This document shows positions 41,136-49,629 of a DNA stretch of 64,000 nt, in pieces. The stretch lies in the NCBI RefSeq assembly GCF_003148905.1, contig NZ_QGHC01000007.1, forward strand, positions 62,001-126,000, read 5' to 3'. The DNA comes from Fulvimonas soli (GTDB lineage Bacteria; Pseudomonadota; Gammaproteobacteria; Xanthomonadales; Rhodanobacteraceae). Each line of letters starts with the position of its first letter. The stretch's first letter is position 1. The notes beneath the pieces were generated by a model. The model was not told the origin of the DNA. It made no database searches and worked only from the letters and a program-made list of their open reading frames with translations. Both the position numbers and the translations under genes were made by a program.

Positions 41136-43235
41136 ATGCTCACCGACGCCACCAAGGACGCCATCCGCGCCGCCTACGCGCGCCTGAAGGAAGGCCTGCC
41201 CGGCTTCCGCCCGCGCGTCGCGCAGGGGCGGATGATCGCGGAGGTCGCCAAGGCGCTGGCGACCGAGGGCGGCGCGGCGGCGATCGAGGCGCCCACCGGC
41301 ACCGGCAAGTCGATGGCCTACCTGGTCGCCGGCATGGAGGTGGCACGCGCGCAGAAGAAGAAGCTGCTGATCGCCACCGCCACGGTGGCGCTGCAGGAGC
41401 AGCTGGTGGAGCGCGACATCCCGCTCTACCTCAAGCTCGACGGCCGCGAGGCCAAGGTGGCGCTGGCCAAGGGCATGGGCCGCTACCTGTGCCTGCGCAA
41501 CCTGCGCATGGCGCAGAACAGCCTGGCCGGCAGCGCCCAGCTCGGGCTGGGCCTGGGCGACGACCTCGCGCTGTGGAGCAAGCCGCCGCAGGAGCAGGAC
41601 AAGCAGGCGCTGGGCCGGCTCGCCGCCGCCTTCGACAAGGGCGAGTGGAACGGCGACATCGACGCCGCGCCCGCGCCGGTGGGCGACGTCCTGCGCCCAC
41701 TGGTCACCACCAGCTCCGGCGGCTGCACCGGGCGGCGCTGCGGCTACTTCGCGGTCTGCCCGCTGTTCGCCGCGCGCCGCGCGATCGGCGACGCCGACAT
41801 CGTGGTGGCCAACCAGGACCTGGTGCTGGCCGACCTGACCATGCCCAACGGGCAGGACGGCTTCGGCGGGGTGATCCTGCCCAAGCCGGAGGAGACCCTG
41901 TACGTGTTCGACGAGGCCCACCGCGTGCCGGCCAAGGCGATCGACCGCGGCGCCTCGGAGGTGTACCTGGGCGCCGCGGTGCGCCAGCTGAGCCGGCTGG
42001 GCCGGCAGGTGCACGCGGCCTACTCGCTCACCGACAAGGAGACGCTGGGCAAGCTCGCGCTCGACGCGGGCGACGCCAAGCTGCAGGAGCTCAGCGACGC
42101 GCTGGAGGCGCTGGAGAAGGAGATCCGCCTCGGCTGGCTGCCCGACCCGGCCGAGCGCGAACCGATGTTCCGCGGCTCGCTGGGCCGCCTGCCGGAAGCC
42201 TGGGCGGCGCACGCGCAGGGCCTGTACCTGCTCACCGCCGAGGTGCAGCGCTGGCTCGGCGCGGTGCGCCGCGCGGTGGTGGAGATGAGCGAGGGCGGCC
42301 CCACCCAGGAGGCGCTGTCGCGCGAATTGGGCATGGCGCTGGAGCGCATCGGCAACCAGCTCGACACCTGGCGCGCGTGGAGCACCGGGGACGCCGAGGA
42401 CGCGCCGCCGCTGGCGCGCTGGGTCACCCTGGCGGCCGACCAGCAGCTGGTCTGCCACGCCTCGGCGGTGTCGGCCGCGGGCCTGCTGCGCGAGGTGCTG
42501 TGGGGCAACGCCAGCGCGGTGGTGCTGACCTCGGCCACGCTCAGCGCGGGCGGCAGCTTCCGTGGCTACGCCGACGCGGTGGGCCTGCCCGACGAGGCGG
42601 TGACGCTGAGCCTGCCCTCGCCGTTCGACCTCGCCGCGCAGGCCAGCCTGGAGGTGCCCGCGCTGGACGCGCTGCCCGACGCGCGCGAGGAGCACGCGCG
42701 CGCGGTGAGCGACTGGCTCGCCGCCCACCTCGACTGGGACGCCGGCAACCTGGTGCTGTTCACCTCGCGCGCCAAGCTCGACCGCGTGCTGCAGCTGCTG
42801 CCGCTGGACAAGGTGCGCAAGGTGCGCGCGCAGGGCTCGCTGGGCAAGGCGCAGCTGATCGCCGAGCACGTCGCCGCGGTGGAGGCCGGCAAGGGCAGCA
42901 CGCTGTTCGGCCTGGCCTCGTTCGGCGAGGGCCTGGACCTGCCCGGCCGGCTGTGCGAGACGGTGGTGATCACCCAGCTCCCCTTCGCGGTGCCCACCGA
43001 CCCGGTCGGCGCCACCTACGCGGAATGGCTGGAATCGCGCGGCCGCAACCCGTTCCTGGAGGTGAGCGTGCCCGAGGCGACGCGCCTGCTCACCCAGTAC
43101 TGCGGCCGCCTGATCCGCAGCGAGGCCGACCGCGGCCGCATCGTGCTGCTCGACCGCCGCGTGGTCACCAAGCGCTACGGCGCCGGCATGCTGCGCGCGC
43201 TGCCGCCGTTCCGGCGGGTGATCGAGCGGGCCTGA
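41136..43235 (+). CDS. dinG: ATP-dependent DNA helicase DinG
   Basis: 699 residues, 5'-3' XPD-like superfamily 2 helicase that unwinds D-loops, R-loops and G-quadruplexes. Walker A APTGTGKS at 52-59; four Fe-S cysteines C119, C197, C202, C208, spaced as in E. coli DinG (120/194/199/205); DEAH box FDEAHRVPAKAIDRG; motifs near the C-terminus FGLASFGEGLDLPGRLCETVVI and YCGRLIRSEADRGRIVLLDRR. Divergent from the c-di-GMP gene with a 189-bp gap. Confidence 0.96.
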   Translation: MLTDATKDAIRAAYARLKEGLPGFRPRVAQGRMIAEVAKALATEGGAAAIEAPTGTGKSMAYLVAGMEVARAQKKKLLIATATVALQEQLVERDIPLYLKLDGREAKVALAKGMGRYLCLRNLRMAQNSLAGSAQLGLGLGDDLALWSKPPQEQDKQALGRLAAAFDKGEWNGDIDAAPAPVGDVLRPLVTTSSGGCTGRRCGYFAVCPLFAARRAIGDADIVVANQDLVLADLTMPNGQDGFGGVILPKPEETLYVFDEAHRVPAKAIDRGASEVYLGAAVRQLSRLGRQVHAAYSLTDKETLGKLALDAGDAKLQELSDALEALEKEIRLGWLPDPAEREPMFRGSLGRLPEAWAAHAQGLYLLTAEVQRWLGAVRRAVVEMSEGGPTQEALSRELGMALERIGNQLDTWRAWSTGDAEDAPPLARWVTLAADQQLVCHASAVSAAGLLREVLWGNASAVVLTSATLSAGGSFRGYADAVGLPDEAVTLSLPSPFDLAAQASLEVPALDALPDAREEHARAVSDWLAAHLDWDAGNLVLFTSRAKLDRVLQLLPLDKVRKVRAQGSLGKAQLIAEHVAAVEAGKGSTLFGLASFGEGLDLPGRLCETVVITQLPFAVPTDPVGATYAEWLESRGRNPFLEVSVPEATRLLTQYCGRLIRSEADRGRIVLLDRRVVTKRYGAGMLRALPPFRRVIERA

Positions 43236-43261
43236 GGCGCCGCCGCGCCGGCGCCGCCTTC

Positions 43262-43465
43262 TTGCAGGAGCGGCCTTGCGGGAGCAGCCCCTGGGGGAGC
43301 GGCCTTCGTGGGGGCGACCTTTGTGGGAGCGGCCTCCGGCCGCGATTGGCCCAGCGCGGAGCGCGCAGGACGCCTGCACGGCAGATAGGCGCGGCAGGCA
43401 TGCCGCGACCGCGAGGCTTGAGCAGGCCTCGTCGTCCCTGGATTCCGGCCTGCGCCGGAATGGCG
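43262..43465 (+). repeat. Composite repeat A with a tandem of degenerate REP halves
   Basis: 43262-43347 consists of about five tandem variants of GGGAGCGGCC at ~17-bp period, ending in a full TGTGGGAGCGGCCTCCGGCC half-REP. It then continues (GCGGAGCGCGCAGGACGCC, GACCGCGAGGCTTG, GGATTCCGGCCTGCGCCGG) to 43465. The segment 43322-43465 matches the reverse complement of 45996-46130 over nearly its whole length. The rest of the gap to 43549 holds a TATACT (43514-43519), a possible -10 for the NnrU gene. Confidence 0.8.
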
Positions 43466-43549
43466 CCCACGGAACCGATACCGTTACGGCACGGAACCGG
43501 GCGCCGATCATGCCTATACTCGCCGCAGCCGCCGCTACCGGAGTCCCCC

Positions 43550-44128
43550 ATGCCCGTGCTGATCCTCGGCCTCGTGCTCTTCCTCGGCCTGCACTCCATC
43601 CGCATCTTCGCCGACGACTGGCGCGGCCGGCAGGTCGCGCGGCTGGGGCCGATGCGCTGGAAGGCGCTGTACTCGGTGGGCGCGCTCGCCGGCTTCGTGC
43701 TGATCTGCTGGGGCTTCGGGCTGGCGCGGCGCCAGCCGGTGCTGCTGTACGCGCCGCCGCTGTGGCTGGCGCACCTCAACGCGCTGTTCACCCTGGTGGC
43801 GTTCGTGCTGCTGGCCGCCGCGCGCGTGCCGGGCAACCGGATCAAGGCGAGGCTGCACCACCCGCAGACGCTGGCGGTGAAGGTGTGGTCGTTCGGCCAC
43901 CTGCTCGCCGCCGGCATGCTGCACGACGTGGTGCTGTTCGGCCCCTTCCTGCTGTGGAGCGTGGCGCTGTACGCCGCGGCGCGCCGGCGCGACCGCCGCG
44001 AGGGCACGGTCTACCCGCCGGGCGGCCTGCGCGGCGACCTGGTCGCCGTGGTCGCCGGCGTGGCGCTGTGGGCACTGTTCGCGTTCTGGCTGCACCGCGT
44101 GCTGATCGGCGTGGACCCGATGCACTGA
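43550..44128 (+). CDS. NnrU family membrane protein
   Basis: 192 residues, five to six membrane spans. MPVLILGLVLFLGLHSIRIF, RWKALYSVGALAGFVLICWGFGLAR, HPQTLAVKVWSFGHLLAAG and the terminal LHRVLIGVDPM are the NnrU family marks. NnrU was found with nitrite/nitric-oxide reductase genes; here no denitrification genes are adjacent, so the role is open. A CGGAG ribosome-binding site precedes ATG 43550. Confidence 0.88.
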   Translation: MPVLILGLVLFLGLHSIRIFADDWRGRQVARLGPMRWKALYSVGALAGFVLICWGFGLARRQPVLLYAPPLWLAHLNALFTLVAFVLLAAARVPGNRIKARLHHPQTLAVKVWSFGHLLAAGMLHDVVLFGPFLLWSVALYAAARRRDRREGTVYPPGGLRGDLVAVVAGVALWALFAFWLHRVLIGVDPMH

Positions 44129-44164
44129 GCGCCCGAGGACCCACGCGCCGAGGAGCGGGGCGTG

Positions 44165-44372
44165 GACGTCGGTCCACGACGACGCGGCATGCATCGCGGC
44201 CGGAGGCCGCTCCCACAAGGCTTGCGAAGGCCCCGGTGGGAGCGGCCTCCGGCCGCGATCGATCCGGTGCGAGACCGCCAGCGGCCGAACGCTACCGCCA
44301 AACCCGCCGCGATTCATCCAGCCGGCCTTCCTGGCCTTCCCCGGAAGACTTTGAACAGGCTCCGGGCGCTGC
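44165..44372 (+). repeat. Composite REP element, copy 3, plus GATTCATCC repeat
   Basis: Core palindrome 44193-44259, the same 67-bp length as 9061-9127, with the shared extension GCGAGACCGCCAGCGGCC. 44302-44372 is the second copy of the GATTCATCCAGCCGGCCT ... TTGAACAGG repeat seen at 19091-19160. The remaining gap bases to 44465 include TAGAGT at 44425-44430, a weak -10 candidate. Confidence 0.8.
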
Positions 44373-44465
44373 CGCCGGTGCGCAAGGGTGACTGATGCCA
44401 CCTGCGCGCCGGCGACGGCCGCGCTAGAGTCGCCGCACGCCCTTCCCCCCGCGAGGCCGCTGCCC

Positions 44466-44663
44466 ATGGTCGCCTTCCTGCTCTGGCTGTTGCTGCTGGT
44501 GTTCTGCTGGCCGATCGCGCTGCTGGCGCTGGTGCTCTATCCCATCGTGTGGCTGGTCTGCCTGCCGCTGCGGCTGGTCGGCATCACGGTGAGCGCGGTG
44601 TTCGCCTTCCTCGGCGCGCTGCTGATGCTGCCGGCGCGGGTGCTGCGCGGCCATCCCGCCTGA
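44466..44663 (+). CDS. Small two-span membrane protein
   Basis: 65 residues from ATG 44466 (MVAFLLWLLLLVFCWPIALLALVLYPIVWLVCLPLRLVGITVSAVFAFLGALLMLP). Almost entirely hydrophobic, two spans, conserved-looking tail RVLRGHP. Small proteins of this type are common beside metabolic genes in xanthomonads; function unknown. It ends 6 bases before the DUF938 gene, suggesting co-transcription. Confidence 0.55.
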   Translation: MVAFLLWLLLLVFCWPIALLALVLYPIVWLVCLPLRLVGITVSAVFAFLGALLMLPARVLRGHPA

Positions 44664-44669
44664 AATTCG

Positions 44670-45266
44670 ATGGACCGGCCGTTCTCGGCCGCCTGCGAGC
44701 GCAACCGCGGGCCGATCCTGGCGGCGCTGCGCGAGTGGTTCGCCGACCGCCGCGCCGTGCTGGAGATCGGCAGCGGCACCGGCCAGCACGCCGTGCACTT
44801 CGCCGCCGCGATGCCGCATCTGCGCTGGCAGTGCTCCGACCGCGCGGAACAGCTGCCCGGCATCCGCCTCTGGCTGGACGAGGCCGCGCTGCCGAACACG
44901 CCGCCGCCGCTCGAACTGGACGTCGGCGGCACCTGGCCGCGCGGCCCCTACGACGCGGCGTTCAGCGCCAACACGTTGCACATCATGGCGTGGGAGGACG
45001 TGGCGCGGATGTTCGAGCGCCTTGCGGGCGCACTCGTTCCCGGCGGCCTGCTGGCGGTCTACGGCCCGTTCCACCGCGACGGCCGCCCGACCAGCCCGAG
45101 CAACGCCGCCTTCGACGCCCGGCTGCGCGCGCAGGCCGCGCACATGGGCGTGCGCGACGCGGCGGCGGTGGACGCGCTGGCGCGCCTGCACGGTTTCGCG
45201 CTGCAACGGGAGCTGGCGATGCCGGCGCACAACCTGCTGCGCCTGTGGCGGCTCGGCGCGCGTTGA
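44670..45266 (+). CDS. DUF938 SAM-dependent methyltransferase-like protein
   Basis: 198 residues. MDRPFSAACERNRGPILAALREWFADRRAVLEIGSGTGQHAVHFAAAMP contains the class I SAM motif LEIGSGTGQHA; AFSANTLHIMAWEDVARMFERLAGALVPGGLLAVYGPFHRDGR matches DUF938 proteins. Substrate unknown. The family normally is about 200 residues, so this is full length. Confidence 0.9.
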   Translation: MDRPFSAACERNRGPILAALREWFADRRAVLEIGSGTGQHAVHFAAAMPHLRWQCSDRAEQLPGIRLWLDEAALPNTPPPLELDVGGTWPRGPYDAAFSANTLHIMAWEDVARMFERLAGALVPGGLLAVYGPFHRDGRPTSPSNAAFDARLRAQAAHMGVRDAAAVDALARLHGFALQRELAMPAHNLLRLWRLGAR

Positions 45267-45325
45267 CGCCGGCTTGATGCCGCGCGAGGCTTGATGGGCC
45301 TCCGCCCTTCCGCCGGGAGTCTGCG

Positions 45326-45883
45326 ATGAGCCTGCGCGCCACGCCATGGACGCCCACCAAGCCGCCGACCGACACGGTGATCCCGCCGAGCACCGCGCCG
45401 CGCCCGGTGGAGGCGGTGGCGCGGCTCGACCTTGAGCGCTTCGCCGGCCTGTGGCACGAGATCGCGCGGCTGCCGGTGCGCTTCCAGCGCGAGGGCGACC
45501 GCGACATCATCGTCGCCTACGAGCAGCGCGCGGACGGCAGCCTCGGCGTGCACGGCGCCTGCACCGGCGCGGACGGGCGCACGCGCAGCATCGACGGCAC
45601 GGCGGTGCGCCCGGAACCGCAGCTCGAACCGGCCCAGCTCCGGCTGCGCCTCGCGCCGCGCTGGCTCGGCTGGCTGCCGGCCGCGTGGCGCGACTACTGG
45701 GTGATCGCGCTGGACGAGGACTACCGCTGGGCGGTGATCGGCGAGCCGAAGCGCCGCCACCTGTGGATCCTCGGCCGCGAGCCGCAGATGCCGCGCCAGC
45801 GGTTCGACGAGCTGAAGGCGCGGGCGCGGCGGATGGGCTATGACCTCGCGCCGCTGATCGTCTCGCCGCGTCGCGCGGGCTGA
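45326..45883 (+). CDS. Blc-like lipocalin family protein
   Basis: 185 residues. The lipocalin GxW motif is in LERFAGLWHEIARLPVRFQ near residue 44, followed by Blc-type features: GTAVRPEPQLEPAQLRLR, WVIALDEDYRWAVIGEPKRRHLWILGREPQMP. Unlike E. coli Blc there is no lipoprotein signal; residues 1-35 are Pro/Thr-rich, so the protein may be cytoplasmic or use another anchor. Binds hydrophobic ligands such as lysophospholipids in Blc. GGGAG precedes ATG 45326. Confidence 0.88.
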   Translation: MSLRATPWTPTKPPTDTVIPPSTAPRPVEAVARLDLERFAGLWHEIARLPVRFQREGDRDIIVAYEQRADGSLGVHGACTGADGRTRSIDGTAVRPEPQLEPAQLRLRLAPRWLGWLPAAWRDYWVIALDEDYRWAVIGEPKRRHLWILGREPQMPRQRFDELKARARRMGYDLAPLIVSPRRAG

Positions 45884-46270
45884 GGCGGGTGGCGGAGGGT
45901 CGGGCTGTTCTTCCCGCGCGACCCTGCCGGCCTGGCCGGAACCGTCCGGCGCGTTGATGGCGCTTGGCAGTGGCTCATGCCGGGGCTTTTCTGCTCGTCA
46001 TTCCGGCGCAGCCGGAATCCAGTGGCGACAAGGCCTGCCCAAGCCTCGCGGTCACGGGATGGCCTGCTGCTGCCGCGCGGGCGTCCTGCGCGCTTCGCGC
46101 CGGGGCCATCGCGGCCGGAGGCCGCTCCCCCAGGGTTGTTCCCACAAGGCCGCCCACGGAGGCGCCCGGGTCACTCCACCACCGACTCGCGCATCCCCGC
46201 AGCACGACGAAACGCCACGGCCCGGCGGCCGCCCCCGCGGGCCGCCGGGCGCAGCGCCCCTCTCCCATGC
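45884..46270. repeat. Gap with composite repeat B
   Basis: 45996-46130 is the inverted counterpart of 43322-43465: CGTCATTCCGGCGCAGCCGG, AAGCCTCGCGGTCAC, GCGTCCTGCGCGCTTCGC and GGCCGGAGGCCGCTCC appear in mirrored order. The remaining bases (46131-46270) are GC-rich; no terminator with a U-tract for adhP is seen. Confidence 0.8.
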
Positions 46271-47296
46271 TCAGGAGAAGTCCAGCACCACGCGGCCCTC
46301 GATGCGGCCCTCGCGCATGCGTCCGAACACCGCGTTGATGTCCTCCAGCCGCGCGGTGCCCACGGTGGCGGCCACCTTGCCCTGCGCGGCGAAGTCCAGC
46401 GCCTCCTGCAGGTCCAGCCGGGTGCCGACGATGGAGCCGCGCACGGTGATGCCACCCAGCACCACGTCGAAGATCGGCAGCGCGAAGCTGCCCGGCGGCA
46501 ACCCCACCAGCGACACCGTGCCGCCGCGGCGGACCATGCCCAGCGCCTGCTCGAAGGCGCGCGTGGACACCGCGGTCACCAGCACGCCGTGCGCGCCGCC
46601 GATCTCCTTCTTCAGGTACGCCGCCGGATCGGTGTCGCGCGCGTTGACGGTGACGGCGGCGCCGAGCCGGCGCGCCAGCGCCAGCTTGTCGTCGTCCACG
46701 TCCACCGCGGCCACGTTGCAGCCCATCGCGCTGGCGTACTGCACCGCCATGTGGCCGAGGCCGCCGATGCCGGACACCGCCACCCAGTGGCCGGGCCGCG
46801 CCCCGGTCTGCTTGAGGCCCTTGTACACGGTGACGCCCGCGCACAGCACCGGCGCGATCTCGACGAAGCCCACGCCACGCGGCAGGTGCCCCACGTAGCC
46901 GGCGTCGGCCAGCACGTACTCGGCGAAGCCGCCGTTGACGGAGTAGCCGGTGTTGCGCTGCGCCTCGCACAGCGTCTCCCAGCCGCCCAGGCAGTGCTCG
47001 CAGTGGCCGCAGGCCGAATACAGCCAGGGCACGCCCACGCGGTCGCCCTCCTTCACGTGGGCGACGCCCGCGCCCACCGCCACCACCTCGCCCACGCCCT
47101 CGTGGCCGGGAATGAACGGCGGGCTGGGCTTCACCGGCCAGTCGCCCTGCGCGGCGTGCAGGTCGGTGTGGCAGACGCCGCAGGCGGCGACCTTCACCAG
47201 GAGCTCGCCGGGGCCGGGGCGCGGCACGGGCATTTCCTCGATCGCCAGCGGCTGGCCGAACGCGCGCACCACCGCGGCCTTCATCGTCGTGTTCAT
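46271..47296 (-). CDS. adhP: Zinc-dependent alcohol dehydrogenase AdhP
   Basis: 341 residues. Catalytic Zn ligands C42 ([17 protein letters not shown]) and H65 (GHEGVGEVV); structural Zn cysteines C96, C99, C102, C110 ([16 protein letters not shown]); Rossmann motif [15 protein letters not shown]; the unusual [10 protein letters not shown]. Propanol/ethanol-preferring NAD-linked enzyme of the AdhP group. GGGAGG is an excellent ribosome-binding site. An FNR/Anr-like box lies 54 bases upstream of the ATG, which would fit microaerobic induction. Confidence 0.95.
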   Translation of the reverse strand: MNTTMKAAVVRAFGQPLAIEEMPVPRPGPGELLVKVAACGVCHTDLHAAQGDWPVKPSPPFIPGHEGVGEVVAVGAGVAHVKEGDRVGVPWLYSACGHCEHCLGGWETLCEAQRNTGYSVNGGFAEYVLADAGYVGHLPRGVGFVEIAPVLCAGVTVYKGLKQTGARPGHWVAVSGIGGLGHMAVQYASAMGCNVAAVDVDDDKLALARRLGAAVTVNARDTDPAAYLKKEIGGAHGVLVTAVSTRAFEQALGMVRRGGTVSLVGLPPGSFALPIFDVVLGGITVRGSIVGTRLDLQEALDFAAQGKVAATVGTARLEDINAVFGRMREGRIEGRVVLDFS

Positions 47297-47350
47297 GGCG
47301 GACCTCCCGGAACGACGCGGCCAGCATCGCGCCGCGGACCGGCGGGCTTA

Positions 47351-47364
47351 TTGACCAGGATCAG
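47351..47364 (-). promoter_or_regulatory. FNR/Anr-like box upstream of adhP
   Basis: TTGACCAGGATCAG matches TTGATnnnnATCAA at 8 of 10 positions. A GATGCT hexamer at 47323-47328 on the minus strand would then sit where the -10 of a class II (-41.5) FNR promoter is expected. Confidence 0.4.
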
Positions 47365-47483
47365 CTGCGCGCCATGCCGGCGCCGACGCTGTGACCCGTG
47401 CGCACGGCGCAGGCCGCGTGCCGCGGGCATCGGCGCGAAGGTGCGGTACGCGGCCGCAGGCCCGGGCCAGGCGCGTTCCCGCG

Positions 47484-49619
47484 CTAGAACGCCAGCCGCG
47501 CCCCCAGCATCCAGCTGCGCCCGGGGCCGGGCTCGAAGTAGCGGCCGCTGCCGTCGTTGACGATCACCGAGCCGATGTAGCGGCAGTCGGCCAGGTTGTC
47601 CACGCGCGCGCTCAGCTGCAGCCGCGCGCCCTCGCCCAGCGCGAGGACGTAGGCCGCGTCCAGCCCGAGCAGCGCGTAGCCGGCCGCGCGCGCGGTGCCG
47701 GCGTCGTTGGCCGTGGTCGCACCCGTCGCGCTCAGCGTGAGGCCCTCGCGCCAGCCCAGCGCGCCGCCGTGCGCCAGGCGCAGCGAGCCGTAGTCGGCGG
47801 GCACGCCGGGCAGGCGCGTGCCGGCGCGGATCGGCGTGGCCGCGGTCGCGCACGGCGTGCCGGTGCAGGCGAGGAAGCCGCGCCCGAAGCGCGCGTCCAG
47901 GTGCGTGTAGGCGGCGGCGAGCCGCCAGCGTGGCGCCAGCTCGCCGTCGAGCGACAGCTCCACGCCCTGCCGGCGCGTGGCGCCCACGTTGCGGTAGGTG
48001 GTGCGGCCGTCGAGGCTGCTCGCCACCGCCAGCTCGTCGCGGGTATCGGCGCGGAACGCCGCGGCGTCGAGTTCCAGCGCACGGCTCGCCCGCCACTTCA
48101 CGCCCGCCTCGTAGTGGCGGCTGCGCGCCGGGCGCAGGTCGAAGGCCAGCCCGGGCCGGCCGTCGCTGCGGTAGCCCAGCTCGTTGTAGCCGGGCGTCTC
48201 GAAGCCGCGGCCGTAGCTGACATAAAACCGCAGCGCGTCGGCCGGGCGGAACTGCACGCCGGCCACCGGCGTGGTGGCGGCGTAGCGCACGTGGCCGCTG
48301 TCGTCGGGGTTGGCCGGCGTGACGTAGAAGTCGTGCTCGGCGAAGCGCACCGCGTCGCGGCGCAGGCCCAGCAGCAGCGTCCAGCGCGGCGCGACGCGCC
48401 AGTACCACTGCGCGTAGGCGTCGACGTCGGCGGCGTTGTCGTTCTCGTCGCGGCGCAGCCGGCCGCGCACGCCCAGCGCGTCGCCGAGGAAGTTCTCGTA
48501 GCCGAGCCGGCGCTGGCGCTGGTAGTCGCCGCCCAGGCCCAGCACGAACTCGTAGGCGCGCGCGGCGAGCTCGCCGCGGTGCGTCCAGCGCGCGTCGACG
48601 CCGCCGTAGTTCGTCGCCGGCGCCACCACGCCGCCGGATTGCAGCGGATCGGCCTGCGTCGCCACCGGGATGGATTGGTACTGCTCGATCCGCCGCTGGC
48701 CGTAGTAGACCATCGCGCGCATCTCGTCGGCCTGCTCCGGCCGCCAGGCGTAGACCAGGCCGGCCTGGCCCTGCCGCGTGCTCTTGCGCGTGTCGAAGCG
48801 GATCGCCGCGGGATCGGCCTGGCGCGGGTCGGCGCGCACCTGCGCGGCGGTGAGGCCCAGCGGGTCCTGCGCGCGCAGCTGGTCGAAGCCGTCCAGCACC
48901 AGCACCAGCTGCCGCCCGCGGCCGGGGTCGAAGCCCAGCCGCGCGTGCGCGCTGCGCCGGTCCACCCGGCTGTGCGCGCGGTAGCCCCCGGCGAGGAACT
49001 GCGCGGCGGCGACGTTGTAGTCCAGCGCGCCGGCCGTGCCGCGCGTGTCGACGCTGTAGCGGAAGCTGTCGTGGCTGCCGCCGTCGACGCCCAGCACGGT
49101 CTGCGGCGTCGCCGTGCCCGGCGCGCTCCACAGCTGCACCACGCCGCCGGCCGCGTTGCCGTACAGCACCGAGAACGGCCCGCGCAGCACCTCCACGCGC
49201 TCGGCCGCGTCCAGGTTGAAGTGCGAGACCTGGCCCTGCCCGTCCGGCAGCGTGGCCGGCACGCCGTCCACGTACAGGCGGATGCCGCGCACGCCGAAGG
49301 TGGCGCGCGCGCCGAAGCCGCGGATCGAGAGCTGCTCGTCCTGCGCGTAGTTCTGCCGGTCGCGGGCGAGGATGCCGGGCACGCCGGTCAGCACTTCCGA
49401 GAGATTGACGCCCGGCAACCCCGCGTCCGCCGGCGCCGCCGACACCACGCTCAGCGCGGCGGGCAGGTCGAACGGCGGGATGTCCAGCCGCGTGGCGTTC
49501 ACCTGCACCGCCGGCAGCGGCGCGGCCTGCTGCGCCGCCGCCGCGGCGCCCGCGAGCGCGAGCGGCACGGCCGCCGCCACCGTCAGGCGGCGGTCCCGTC
49601 GCGGCACGGGCGGGCGCAT
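47484..49619 (-). CDS. TonB-dependent outer-membrane receptor
   Basis: 711 residues. Signal peptide about 1-29 (LTVAAAVPLALAGAAAAAQ). The plug domain covers about 50-170 (VSAAPADAGLPGVNLSEVLTGVPGILARDRQNYAQDEQLSIRGFGARATFG ... VEVLRGPFSVLYGNAAGGVVQLW), followed by a 22-stranded beta-barrel ending MLGARLAF with terminal Phe. No FecA-type signalling extension. Similar to siderophore/FecA-like receptors. It starts 10 bases after the stop of the upstream ester hydrolase gene, so the two are almost certainly one operon and may serve the same substrate. Confidence 0.92.
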   Translation of the reverse strand: MRPPVPRRDRRLTVAAAVPLALAGAAAAAQQAAPLPAVQVNATRLDIPPFDLPAALSVVSAAPADAGLPGVNLSEVLTGVPGILARDRQNYAQDEQLSIRGFGARATFGVRGIRLYVDGVPATLPDGQGQVSHFNLDAAERVEVLRGPFSVLYGNAAGGVVQLWSAPGTATPQTVLGVDGGSHDSFRYSVDTRGTAGALDYNVAAAQFLAGGYRAHSRVDRRSAHARLGFDPGRGRQLVLVLDGFDQLRAQDPLGLTAAQVRADPRQADPAAIRFDTRKSTRQGQAGLVYAWRPEQADEMRAMVYYGQRRIEQYQSIPVATQADPLQSGGVVAPATNYGGVDARWTHRGELAARAYEFVLGLGGDYQRQRRLGYENFLGDALGVRGRLRRDENDNAADVDAYAQWYWRVAPRWTLLLGLRRDAVRFAEHDFYVTPANPDDSGHVRYAATTPVAGVQFRPADALRFYVSYGRGFETPGYNELGYRSDGRPGLAFDLRPARSRHYEAGVKWRASRALELDAAAFRADTRDELAVASSLDGRTTYRNVGATRRQGVELSLDGELAPRWRLAAAYTHLDARFGRGFLACTGTPCATAATPIRAGTRLPGVPADYGSLRLAHGGALGWREGLTLSATGATTANDAGTARAAGYALLGLDAAYVLALGEGARLQLSARVDNLADCRYIGSVIVNDGSGRYFEPGPGRSWMLGARLAF

Positions 49620-49629
49620 GCGCCCGCCC

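Noticed and set aside
40947-43511. Upstream extension of the GGDEF-EAL frame to 1832 codons
   Set aside because: The extension runs antisense through dinG; the MSQQRIPQDRQDD start at 40946 is a normal N-terminus.
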